From the NCBI GenBank assembly GCA_964528565.1, contig CAZGSP010000003.1, positions 1 through 15,656 of the forward strand: 15,656 bases of DNA, given 5' to 3'. Below the pieces are notes generated by a model that searched no databases, had not been told where the DNA came from, and saw nothing but the letters and a program-made list of their open reading frames with translations. Source of the DNA: UBA10133 sp964528565 (GTDB lineage: Bacteria > Patescibacteriota > Microgenomatia > UBA1400 > MFAQ01). This document shows positions 1 through 6,040 of this stretch, piece after piece (position 1 is the first letter of the stretch; the number at the start of each line of letters is the position of its first letter). The position numbers were made by a program, and so were the translations under genes.

Positions 1-267
1 CCGGTCCCGGCAGAAACAAAGGTTGAGGTCATGTCCGAGCCTGCGGGTGAAAAATTGATCCCTTCCTCCGGTCTGTCACCTCTGGATCTCAAACGCTCCT
101 GGTCCCTCGCCTTTGTCGTCCTGGTCCTTTTCGCCCTTAGCCTGGACTGGATCTTCGTCCTGAGATACAACATTATCCGTATTTCCGGCGACACTTGGGC
201 ACACCTTACCTACTTTGCCGGCATGGCCGCCATTCTGATTATCATTCGCCAAGGCATCATCCTATGA
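1..267 (+). CDS. Small two-helix membrane protein or C-terminal end of a larger one (5' end uncertain)
   Basis: The frame is open from the first base of the window, so this may be the tail of a longer protein. An ATG at 31, preceded by a GAGG-like sequence, would instead give a 78-residue protein. The first 20 or so residues after that ATG are rich in Pro, Ser, Glu and Lys, like a flexible linker. Two hydrophobic helices follow at about residues 24-46 and 58-77 (counted from the ATG at 31), and the protein ends directly after the second. No family is recognised and no catalytic motif is visible. The stop TGA overlaps the start ATG of the next gene (ATGA, 264-267), which indicates translational coupling and a shared role for the two membrane proteins. 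I favour a partial gene because the upstream codons (Pro-Val-Pro-Ala-Glu-Thr-Lys) continue the linker-like composition. Confidence 0.6.
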   Translation, partial: PVPAETKVEVMSEPAGEKLIPSSGLSPLDLKRSWSLAFVVLVLFALSLDWIFVLRYNIIRISGDTWAHLTYFAGMAAILIIIRQGIIL

Positions 268-515
268 AAAAGCCGATCAGAACCATACTGGACTACCTGG
301 TGCTTAGCTTAGTCATCTCTACCGCCGTAGTCCTGATCCTTTTATTCAACGGGAACCGGGTTTTCCAGCAAATCACCGTCATAGGAGTATCTCTTATATA
401 TATAATATGGGGCATTATTCATCACCTCAGGGAGCATACTTTTTACCCCCGGATCATACTCGAATATGTCCTTTTTGCCTGTCTGGGTTCCATCATTATT
501 ATAGGATTATTATAG
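264..515 (+). CDS. Small three-helix membrane protein of unknown function
   Basis: This is an 83-residue protein with a basic start (Met-Lys-Lys-Pro) and three predicted membrane helices at about residues 9-28, 34-53 and 64-82. It ends in Gly-Leu-Leu with no soluble domain. The start at 264 is chosen because its ATG overlaps the preceding stop in an ATGA. The frame can be extended back to an ATG at 195, but that adds a His/Arg-rich, non-hydrophobic stretch that only reads out-of-frame through the upstream gene. I recognise no family. The gene next to it is also a short membrane protein, so the two may form a complex, which is inference only. Its last codons overlap the first two units of a TTATAG repeat array leading to the rml promoter. 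Confidence 0.75.
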   Translation: MKKPIRTILDYLVLSLVISTAVVLILLFNGNRVFQQITVIGVSLIYIIWGIIHHLREHTFYPRIILEYVLFACLGSIIIIGLL

Positions 516-536
516 ATTGTTATAGGATTTTAATAG
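499..536 (+). repeat. Helically spaced TTATAG repeats upstream of the rml promoter
   Basis: TTATAG occurs at 499, 510 and 520, and a degenerate TTAATAG at 530, giving spacings of 11, 10 and 10 bp. The outer two full copies extend to TTATAGGATT. The array crosses the stop codon of the upstream gene (TAG 513-515) and ends at the predicted -35 position of the rmlA promoter. All copies therefore face the same side of the helix. It could be an operator for a repressor or activator, an UP-like element or a bend. The sequence shows the repeat; its function is inferred. Confidence 0.5.
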
Positions 537-564
537 TGAATAAAGTTGCATCGTATCGTATAAT
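536..564 (+). promoter_or_regulatory. Promoter of the rml operon, likely leaderless
   Basis: A perfect TATAAT lies at 559-564 and a weak -35 (GTGAAT, 536-541) stands 17 bp upstream. Only 9 nt separate the -10 from the ATG at 574, so transcription should begin at or within a few bases of the start codon. No Shine-Dalgarno sequence is present, which fits a leaderless mRNA. Confidence 0.65.
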
Positions 565-573
565 ATAGCCTGT

Positions 574-1656
574 ATGAAAGCTATAATACCTACAGGTGGA
601 ATGGGCACCAGAATGAGACCGCTGACGTTTACCGCGAACAAGCATCTTATTCCCGTGGCCAATAAGCCTCTAATACTATATCCTATCGAAACCGTCGCCG
701 CCGCCGGCGTCAAAGATATTGCATTGACTTATAATCCCGGTCAGTTGGATATCATCAAAAATTTTCTCGGCGATGGATCCAAATGGGGAGTTAAGTTTAC
801 CTACATCCTTCAGGATAATCCTAGAGGCGGTCTCGCAAACATTTTTCAAGTTTGCGAAGAGTTTGTCGACGGAGATTCGTTCATGATGCACCTCGGAGAC
901 AATATCTTTACCGGAGGTATCAAAAATCTGGCGGATAGCTTTAGAAAAAACAAACCCAAAGGGTTGGTCGGTCTGGTTCATCACCCCGAGAATGTCCGCT
1001 TGGGCGTGCCTTACTTCGACGAGCAGGGCAAACTGGTCAAGTATGTTGAGAAGCCGGAGAACCCTCCTCATGATTTTGCCATCCCCGGAATATATTTCTT
1101 CGACAACATTATTTTCAAGTGTTTCAAAGGCAAGGACAAGATCAAACCCTCGGCCAGAGGCGAGCTCGAAATTTCCTCCGCCTACCAGTGGCTCATCGAC
1201 CACAAATACGAAGTTGATACCATGGAGATAGAAGGCGCTTGGCTGGATCCGGGCAAAGTTCAAGACTGGCTCGAAGCGAACTTCTACCTGCTCGATCTGA
1301 ATACCAAAACCAAAATTGGCTCCGACCTGGACAAGACCGTGAAGATCGTCGGTCGGGTCACCATCGGCAAGAACTGCGTCATCACCAACTCTCGTCTGAA
1401 GGGTCCTCTGAACATAGGTGACAATGTCAACATTACGAATAGTACCGTCGGTCCTTTTACCTCCGTTTACAACAACTGCGTCATTATCGACAGTACGGTC
1501 ACCGACTCCGTGCTCATGGAAGCGGTCGTCATCGACAAAGTCCGCAAAAACATTGAGAACAGCATTATCGGGCCAAACTCGAACATCTCTCAGAGCAATC
1601 ACTCCGAACACTATTCGGAGCTATTAGTCGGCGAGCTAAGTAAAATTTCTTTATAA
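574..1656 (+). CDS. rmlA: Glucose-1-phosphate thymidylyltransferase, long form
   Basis: This enzyme joins dTTP and glucose-1-phosphate to make dTDP-glucose, the first step of dTDP-deoxysugar synthesis in the cytoplasm. The N-terminal nucleotidyltransferase domain carries the nucleotide-binding loop GGMGTRMRPLT at residues 8-18, a Lys at 23, the metal-binding LGDN at 107-110, the VEKP sugar-site motif at 158-161 and WLDPG at 223-227. From about residue 250 to 340, repeated Ile/Val-Gly/Asn-x hexapeptides (IGKNCVI, IGDNVNI) form a left-handed beta-helix. This marks the roughly 355-residue long class rather than the 290-residue housekeeping class. At 360 residues it is full length. The first gene of the operon, it is followed 2 nt later by rmlB. 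Some long-form relatives act on other sugar-1-phosphates, but the neighbouring rmlB and rmlD support glucose. Confidence 0.9.
   Translation: MKAIIPTGGMGTRMRPLTFTANKHLIPVANKPLILYPIETVAAAGVKDIALTYNPGQLDIIKNFLGDGSKWGVKFTYILQDNPRGGLANIFQVCEEFVDGDSFMMHLGDNIFTGGIKNLADSFRKNKPKGLVGLVHHPENVRLGVPYFDEQGKLVKYVEKPENPPHDFAIPGIYFFDNIIFKCFKGKDKIKPSARGELEISSAYQWLIDHKYEVDTMEIEGAWLDPGKVQDWLEANFYLLDLNTKTKIGSDLDKTVKIVGRVTIGKNCVITNSRLKGPLNIGDNVNITNSTVGPFTSVYNNCVIIDSTVTDSVLMEAVVIDKVRKNIENSIIGPNSNISQSNHSEHYSELLVGELSKISL
1602..1620 (+). repeat. 7-bp inverted repeat inside the end of rmlA
   Basis: CTCCGAA (1602-1608) and TTCGGAG (1614-1620) form a perfect 7-bp stem with a 5-nt loop. It lies in the last codons of rmlA, about 40 nt before the rmlB start. 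No T-run follows directly, so I do not call it a terminator. It could stabilise or process the mRNA between the two genes, or be chance. Confidence 0.3.
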
Positions 1657-1658
1657 AA

Positions 1659-2654
1659 ATGAAACTCCTAATTACCGGCGGAGCGGGTTTCATAGGCTCC
1701 AACTTCATCCACTACTGGCTCAAGAAGCATCCGGCCGATCAGATCATCAACCTGGATAGTCTTACCTACGCCGGTCATCTGGAGTCTCTCCAAGATATCG
1801 CTCATCGTCATCACTACACTTTTGTCAGGGGAGATATCAACAATGCCGAGCTGGTGGACTCCCTGGTTTCCCAGGTAGACGTTATCGTTCATTTCGCCGC
1901 GGAGACCCACGTCGATCGTTCCATCACCGATCCGATGATCTTCACCAGAACAAACGTTCTGGGTACCCAAACCCTTTTGGAAGCCGCCAAAAAATACGGT
2001 ACCCGATTCCATCACATCTCGACCGATGAAGTTTTCGGCGCCCTAAAGCTCGACTCAAAAAATAAATTCAATACTCAAACGAAGTACAGTCCAAACTCCC
2101 CCTACTCTGCCTCCAAAGCCGCTTCCGACCACCTCGTCCTGTCTTACCACACCACCTTCGGTGTTCCGGTGACGATCACGAACTGCTCTAACAACTATGG
2201 CCCCTATCAGGATACCGAAAAGTTTATTCCCCGCACCATCACCAACCTCCTGGAGGGAAAAAACATCCTGATCTACGGTGACGGTAAATATGTCCGGGAT
2301 TGGCTGCATGTTGAGGACCACTGCCGCGCGATCGAGCTGGTTCTCCTCAAAGGCAAGATCGGCAGTACCTACACCGTTGGCGGTATGACCAAAGACGTCA
2401 GCAATCTTGAAATCTCCCAAAAAATTCTGAAGATCATGAAACTCCCGGAGAGCAGGATCGAGTATATCAAAGACCGTCCCGGCCACGACCGCCGCTACGC
2501 CGTTAGCTGGAAAAAGATCAATAAAGATCTTGGCTGGGGGCCAAAAGAAAAGTTCTCCAAACGTCTCAAACAGACCATCGATTGGTATCGAGCCAATGAG
2601 TGGTGGTGGAAAGAGATGAAAGTAAAATCCGAAGATTTTTATAAAAATAGATAA
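1659..2654 (+). CDS. rmlB: dTDP-glucose 4,6-dehydratase
   Basis: RmlB converts dTDP-glucose to dTDP-4-keto-6-deoxyglucose with a bound NAD+. This is a 331-residue extended short-chain dehydrogenase (SDR). It shows the Rossmann motif GGAGFIG at residues 7-13, the family-typical NLDSLTYAG at 31-39, HFAAETHVDRS at 78-88, the catalytic STDEVFG (Thr122, Asp123, Glu124) at 121-127 and the YxxxK pair Tyr149/Lys153. NNYGPYQ and RDWLHVEDHC further on are also diagnostic. Length is close to the family norm and all key residues are present. It starts 2 nt after rmlA and lacks a Shine-Dalgarno sequence, with an A/T-rich run before the ATG. It belongs to the rml operon together with rmlA and rmlD. Confidence 0.95.
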   Translation: MKLLITGGAGFIGSNFIHYWLKKHPADQIINLDSLTYAGHLESLQDIAHRHHYTFVRGDINNAELVDSLVSQVDVIVHFAAETHVDRSITDPMIFTRTNVLGTQTLLEAAKKYGTRFHHISTDEVFGALKLDSKNKFNTQTKYSPNSPYSASKAASDHLVLSYHTTFGVPVTITNCSNNYGPYQDTEKFIPRTITNLLEGKNILIYGDGKYVRDWLHVEDHCRAIELVLLKGKIGSTYTVGGMTKDVSNLEISQKILKIMKLPESRIEYIKDRPGHDRRYAVSWKKINKDLGWGPKEKFSKRLKQTIDWYRANEWWWKEMKVKSEDFYKNR

Positions 2655-2658
2655 AAAA

Positions 2659-3222
2659 ATGGGATTCAAAAAAATAAATTACGCCAAAATATCTCTTCCC
2701 GGCAAAACCGTGCTTTACCGCCAAACTTACGAAAAAGCCGAGGTGATCGATGGTGTCATCGTGAGCAAGCTCAACACTTTCTCGGATGATTTCGGAGGCT
2801 GGTTCAAAGAAGCTATGCGCCTCGACGAAGACGGCAACGTCGTCGCCTTGAAAGATCTGGGAGTTGATTTTCACCCCATCCAGGTCAATGTCTCACATCT
2901 GGCTCCCAAGACCAAGAGATTTTGGCATATCCATCCTCACCAAAATGAGATCTGGACCACAACGGGCACCATCCTTCTGGGACTGATCGACTTCCGCAAA
3001 GACTCCAAGACTTATGAGAAAAAGATGAAGATCGTCCTGTCTCCGGACCGAATGGTTTATATCCCCACCGGCGTTGCTCACGGTTTTATCAACCAGGGGG
3101 ACGAGTTTGTGACCCTCAACTACTTTACCGACCATCATTTTATGGCCGACGAAACCACCGAAGAGTGTCGTATTGATCCCGAAAAAGTTAGCTATGATTT
3201 TGTTAAATCGGAATTAATGTAA
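2659..3222 (+). CDS. rmlC: RmlC-like dTDP-4-dehydrorhamnose 3,5-epimerase family cupin
   Basis: From its position and fold, this is probably the epimerase that acts on dTDP-4-keto-6-deoxyglucose between RmlB and RmlD. It is 187 residues, normal for RmlC. By eye, the cupin core runs from about residue 75 to 160 and retains Arg87 and His90 (in RFWH, where standard RmlC has RGLH), VYIPTGVAHGF at 133-143, Tyr155 and the IDP Asp at 173. It departs from the standard motif: the Gly-Leu between Arg and His is Phe-Trp, extra histidines follow (HIHPHQ, 90-95), and the Lys usual in the next strand appears to be Glu97. It could therefore be a related sugar-nucleotide epimerase with a different product. 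It lies 4 nt after rmlB and 1 nt before rmlD. Confidence 0.75.
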   Translation: MGFKKINYAKISLPGKTVLYRQTYEKAEVIDGVIVSKLNTFSDDFGGWFKEAMRLDEDGNVVALKDLGVDFHPIQVNVSHLAPKTKRFWHIHPHQNEIWTTTGTILLGLIDFRKDSKTYEKKMKIVLSPDRMVYIPTGVAHGFINQGDEFVTLNYFTDHHFMADETTEECRIDPEKVSYDFVKSELM

Positions 3223-3223
3223 T

Positions 3224-4147
3224 ATGGCAAAAATAAAAGTCCTTGTTACCGGAGCCTCGGGGCTCGTCGGTTCTCATTTAATTGAAGTTTCCCATGGGTT
3301 TGATTTTGTCACCCCGGATCTCCCGGACTTCGACATGACGGACGCCCTGGCCGTCAAAACTTTGGTCGAAAAGGAAAATCCGGAATGGATAGTTAACTTC
3401 GCCGCCTTTACGGACGTCAACGCCGCCGAACTACAATCCGGAGACGAGAACGGACCGGCCTGGAAAGTAAATGTGACCGGGGTCGAAAATTTACTCAAAG
3501 CCTTCAAGTCCAAAAACTTCCTGCAAATTTCTACCGATATGGTCTTTCCCGGAGACCTTGGTAACCCGGGTCCTTATGACGAAACCCAAATTCCCCCGGA
3601 CTCAAACGAAAAGCTTACCTGGTATGGCTGGACCAAGAACCGCGCCGAGAAGCTCGTAAGAGAACACGGTGGCTCAATTCTTCGGATTATCTATCCCGTC
3701 AGGGCTCATTTCGACAAGAAACCGGACTATATCCGCGGGGCTCTCAAAAAATATGCCGACGGGAAAATGTACCCTCTTTTCATGGATCAGCAGATCTGCA
3801 TCGCCTATATTGACGAGATCTCAAAGACCATTCAAAAAATCATCGAGACCGAAGCAAACGGTACCTTCCATTGTTCCTCCGATACCACCACTCCTTATGA
3901 GTTGATCGCTTTTGTCATCGATCAGCTGGGTGCCGACTCTTCGGTCATCAAATCCACTTCCGTTCACGAATTTCTCAAAACGCAGACCAACCCCAACCGT
4001 TATCCTGTCTGGGGAGGCCTGAAAACTAAGATCACCGAAGAAAAACTCGATCTTCTCTTTCCTACCTGGCAGACCATCGTCGAACATCTCACCGGCCAGG
4101 GCCTTCGCCTGCCTGCCGGCCAGGCAAGCTTGCCTGAGACGCAATAA
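3224..4147 (+). CDS. rmlD: dTDP-4-dehydrorhamnose reductase
   Basis: RmlD uses NAD(P)H to reduce dTDP-4-keto-L-rhamnose to dTDP-L-rhamnose, the last step of the pathway. The 307-residue SDR protein has the nucleotide-binding GASGLVG at residues 10-16, NFAAFTDVNAAE at 57-68, the catalytic STDMVF at 102-107 and the Tyr133-x3-Lys137 pair in WYGWTK. The usual STDYVFDG is altered to STDMVFPG, and the Asp/Lys of the typical TAVDKAE motif are changed, so the enzyme is a divergent member. The last 15 or so residues (from about 293) are coded by a G/C-rich palindromic repeat at 4094-4136 and look like an added tail rather than part of the fold. It closes the rml operon. The next gene has its own predicted promoter. 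Confidence 0.85.
   Translation: MAKIKVLVTGASGLVGSHLIEVSHGFDFVTPDLPDFDMTDALAVKTLVEKENPEWIVNFAAFTDVNAAELQSGDENGPAWKVNVTGVENLLKAFKSKNFLQISTDMVFPGDLGNPGPYDETQIPPDSNEKLTWYGWTKNRAEKLVREHGGSILRIIYPVRAHFDKKPDYIRGALKKYADGKMYPLFMDQQICIAYIDEISKTIQKIIETEANGTFHCSSDTTTPYELIAFVIDQLGADSSVIKSTSVHEFLKTQTNPNRYPVWGGLKTKITEEKLDLLFPTWQTIVEHLTGQGLRLPAGQASLPETQ
4094..4136. repeat. Palindromic TGCCTG/CAGGCA repeat in the 3' end of rmlD
   Basis: CAGGCAAGCTTGCCTG at 4121-4136 is a perfect 16-bp palindrome. A second inverted pair, TGCCTG (4110-4115) with CAGGCA (4121-4126), overlaps it, so two mutually exclusive hairpins are possible. GGCCAGG also occurs as a direct repeat at 4094-4100 and 4118-4124. The composition is much more G/C-rich than the surrounding gene. 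No T-run follows, so it is not a classical terminator. It resembles REP-like elements that have spread in a genome and been read through in-frame. Confidence 0.55.
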
Positions 4148-4152
4148 TCGAG

Positions 4153-4158
4153 TATCCT
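4153..4158 (+). promoter_or_regulatory. Possible -10 element for the 4165 gene
   Basis: TATCCT (4 of 6 to TATAAT) lies 6 nt before the ATG at 4165, with no Shine-Dalgarno sequence between. It follows the rmlD palindrome, so a new leaderless transcript could begin here. The match is weak and no -35 is clear. Confidence 0.35.
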
Positions 4159-4164
4159 AAAGAT

Positions 4165-4947
4165 ATGAAGCATTGTGCAAGACTTCTTGTCTTGTTGCCC
4201 ATATTTCTATTCGTCTTATTCATGGCTCCTATGGCTCACGCGGACGCGAAGTCCGACTACGACTATCAATACGGTCAGTATCGCCGGGGCTACTCCGAGT
4301 TTCTCATCCTCAAGCAGGACTATCTGGCCACCCCCAGTCTGGACAATCAGCAAAAAGCTATGCTTTCGGCGAAGCAGACCATTCTCGCCCGGGACTTGGC
4401 GAAAGCCTCGCTCGACTGGTATCTTATGGATCTTATCGGGAGCTCCAACGTCAACTACGAGCCAATCAAACCGGTTCTTACCTCTTTAAATACCGCCAGA
4501 CTGTTTTTCCTCGGTGAAGCTCAAAAATCTCAGGCTATCACGACTCAGACGGATCTTAAAAAGTTTACCCAAAACTATCTAAACTTAGCGACCGAGAACG
4601 ATAGTATGATCAAGTTCGGCATAGTGGGCAACAAAATCGCCGCCCTGGTCAGGATCCAGATCGATTCCAAGACTGCCCTGGACGAGATCATCCCCAAATT
4701 ACCCGTTCCCATGCCCTCGGGTCTTTCCGCGCGGGTTCAGGAGCTCAAAGACTCTGCCAAATTTATCGACGCCAAAATAGATCTGTTGGCAAACAACCTA
4801 AATTTAGCCGATGCGGTGGCGGAGTCCGTCACCGAGATCTTTTTCACCGCCAGGATAGAAAAATTGATCGAGATCCACGACCTTCAACTGGACTGGATCA
4901 ATCGTCTAATAGATATCGATATAAACTATGTCCAACCTAAAAATTGA
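4165..4947 (+). CDS. Secreted helical protein of unknown function
   Basis: This 260-residue protein has a clear signal peptide: a short basic start (MKHCAR), a hydrophobic core at residues 7-20 and an Ala-His-Ala | Asp cleavage site after about residue 26. The mature part is almost wholly helical by composition (many Leu, Ala, Lys, Gln, Asp; few Gly or Pro), with a Tyr-rich start (residues 31-43) and no Cys after the signal peptide. No catalytic motif or known family is recognised. It probably sits outside the membrane, free or in a helical bundle. Its last 20 nt overlap the next gene, so the two are translationally coupled and may act as a pair. A structural or adhesion role, or a partner of the membrane protein that follows, are possibilities I cannot separate. 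Confidence 0.75.
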   Translation: MKHCARLLVLLPIFLFVLFMAPMAHADAKSDYDYQYGQYRRGYSEFLILKQDYLATPSLDNQQKAMLSAKQTILARDLAKASLDWYLMDLIGSSNVNYEPIKPVLTSLNTARLFFLGEAQKSQAITTQTDLKKFTQNYLNLATENDSMIKFGIVGNKIAALVRIQIDSKTALDEIIPKLPVPMPSGLSARVQELKDSAKFIDAKIDLLANNLNLADAVAESVTEIFFTARIEKLIEIHDLQLDWINRLIDIDINYVQPKN

Positions 4948-5293
4948 AGTCACCAATCCGGAAGCCATCAAACTGATAAACGATCTGAAAAGCGGCGCTA
5001 TCTTTGCTCCGGTCAAGGCTTGGATAATTCGTTACAAATGGTTTTTGGTCAGCGGCTTGGTCATAATTGTTCTGCTCATCGCCCTGGCAATTGGAAAAGC
5101 GATCTCCCGGAAAAGCGAGCCCCCCGTCTTTCTGCCTCCGGATATCGGCACTCCGGTTCCCACCGTAGTGACGACAGTCAAGTCCGATTACGAATGGATC
5201 CGGGAGAACATCCGAAACTTCAGCACCGACCTTCCCGATCCGGTCATCCCGCCCTTCGACAATGCAATTGATCTTGAAAGTGTTAATATATAA
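4928..5293 (+). CDS. Single-pass membrane protein of unknown function
   Basis: This 121-residue protein begins with a soluble segment of about 35 residues (with Glu, Lys and Asn), has one strong membrane helix at about residues 38-56, then a basic stop-transfer patch (ISRK). A Pro-rich linker (PPVFLPPDIGTPVP) follows, and then a short acidic C-terminal tail of about 40 residues. The N-terminal part is probably cytoplasmic and the tail external, from the positive residues on both flanks and the Pro-rich stalk, but topology is uncertain. No family is recognised. It overlaps the secreted helical protein by 20 nt and is followed after 3 nt by the SurA-like gene, so the three form one operon devoted to the membrane and outside. 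Confidence 0.7.
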   Translation: MSNLKIEVTNPEAIKLINDLKSGAIFAPVKAWIIRYKWFLVSGLVIIVLLIALAIGKAISRKSEPPVFLPPDIGTPVPTVVTTVKSDYEWIRENIRNFSTDLPDPVIPPFDNAIDLESVNI

Positions 5294-5296
5294 CCT

Positions 5297-6034
5297 ATGA
5301 CAAAAGCAATATCCAAAAAACCCATTAATAAAAATAAATCCAACATGGCCGAAACAAAACCAAAAGCAAAAAAGTCGGTGAAGGTGATTAAAAAGTTACG
5401 CGTTACCCCCGTTGAGGAATCTTTCTCGGGCATTAACGAAGTCAAGCGCCCACCCTTCGGTTTTATTGTGAAGCTTTTACTGATTATTGCCCTGGGCTCG
5501 ATTCTTTACTTATTGGCCCAAAAATACCGCGGAGCATTTCTCGCCGGAACGGTAAACTCTTCTCCTATTTCCCGCTGGGAGTTAAACCAAAAAATGGTTG
5601 AGAAGTACGGCAAACAAACTTTTGACGAAATGGTCAACGAAAAATTACTGGCGGCCGAGTTAAAGAAGCAAAACATCACCGTCACCGACAAGGAAGTATC
5701 CGATGAAACAGCCAAGATCATTCAAGAATATGGTGGTGAAGAGGCCTTCAAAGCCGCTCTGACCCAGTACGGGCTGACGGAAGCCAAAGCCAAAGACTCT
5801 ATCAAACAAAGTTTGAGTCTCAAAAAAATAATCGAGAAAAATTATAAGATCGAGATTACCGACGATCAAGTCAAGAAGTATTTCGATGAGAACAAGACAC
5901 TTTTTGAAGGCAAAAAACTGGAGGAAGTTACCGTAGATATTAAGGAAACTTTGTACCAGCAAGCGGTGTATACCAAAACTCAGGAATGGTTTACCGGTAT
6001 CCGCAAAGATGCCAAGATCGTCCCCTATATTTAA
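5297..6034 (+). CDS. Membrane-anchored SurA/PrsA-like chaperone lacking a PPIase domain
   Basis: The 245-residue protein has a Lys-rich cytoplasmic start (residues 1-35), one membrane helix at about 54-74, then an external domain of the SurA N-terminal type. That domain opens with GTVNSSPISRWELNQKM (84-100), continues with LLAAELKKQNITVTDKEV and ends with the coiled helices QVKKYFDENKTLF. In SurA, PrsA and PpiD a parvulin PPIase domain would follow the YFxEN segment. Here the chain goes straight to the final helices (VDIKETLYQQAVYTKTQEWF), so the enzyme domain is missing and a holdase role for exported proteins is inferred. The start at 5297 is used, though an in-frame ATG 16 codons later is possible. 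Weakly promoter-like TAATAT lies 7 nt before the ATG. Confidence 0.8.
   Translation: MTKAISKKPINKNKSNMAETKPKAKKSVKVIKKLRVTPVEESFSGINEVKRPPFGFIVKLLLIIALGSILYLLAQKYRGAFLAGTVNSSPISRWELNQKMVEKYGKQTFDEMVNEKLLAAELKKQNITVTDKEVSDETAKIIQEYGGEEAFKAALTQYGLTEAKAKDSIKQSLSLKKIIEKNYKIEITDDQVKKYFDENKTLFEGKKLEEVTVDIKETLYQQAVYTKTQEWFTGIRKDAKIVPYI
6026..6031 (+). promoter_or_regulatory. Possible -10 element for the nitroreductase gene
   Basis: TATATT (5 of 6 to TATAAT) overlaps the end of the chaperone gene and lies 9 nt before the GTG start at 6041. The same spacing is seen before the starts at 574 and 7795. No Shine-Dalgarno sequence is present. Read-through from the upstream genes is equally possible. Confidence 0.35.
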
Positions 6035-6040
6035 AGATCT

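Noticed and set aside
195..263. A longer start for the three-helix membrane protein
   Set aside because: The added residues are His/Arg-rich and read out-of-frame through the previous gene; the ATG at 264 forms a clean ATGA overlap.
401..406. TATAAT inside the second membrane-protein gene
   Set aside because: It lies in the middle of coding sequence, and the ATG that overlaps it opens no sensible frame.
676..1611. A 311-codon open frame on the minus strand within rmlA
   Set aside because: It is antisense to a strongly supported rmlA with all motifs, and its protein shows no recognisable domain; long shadow frames are expected opposite genes rich in C-ending codons.
1602..1620. Rho-independent terminator after rmlA
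   Set aside because: The 7-bp stem is real, but no T-run follows and rmlB begins 2 nt after rmlA, so a full stop to transcription is unlikely.
2055..2669. A 204-codon minus-strand frame opposite rmlB
   Set aside because: The opposite strand encodes a full RmlB with catalytic residues intact; the antisense frame has no domain signs.
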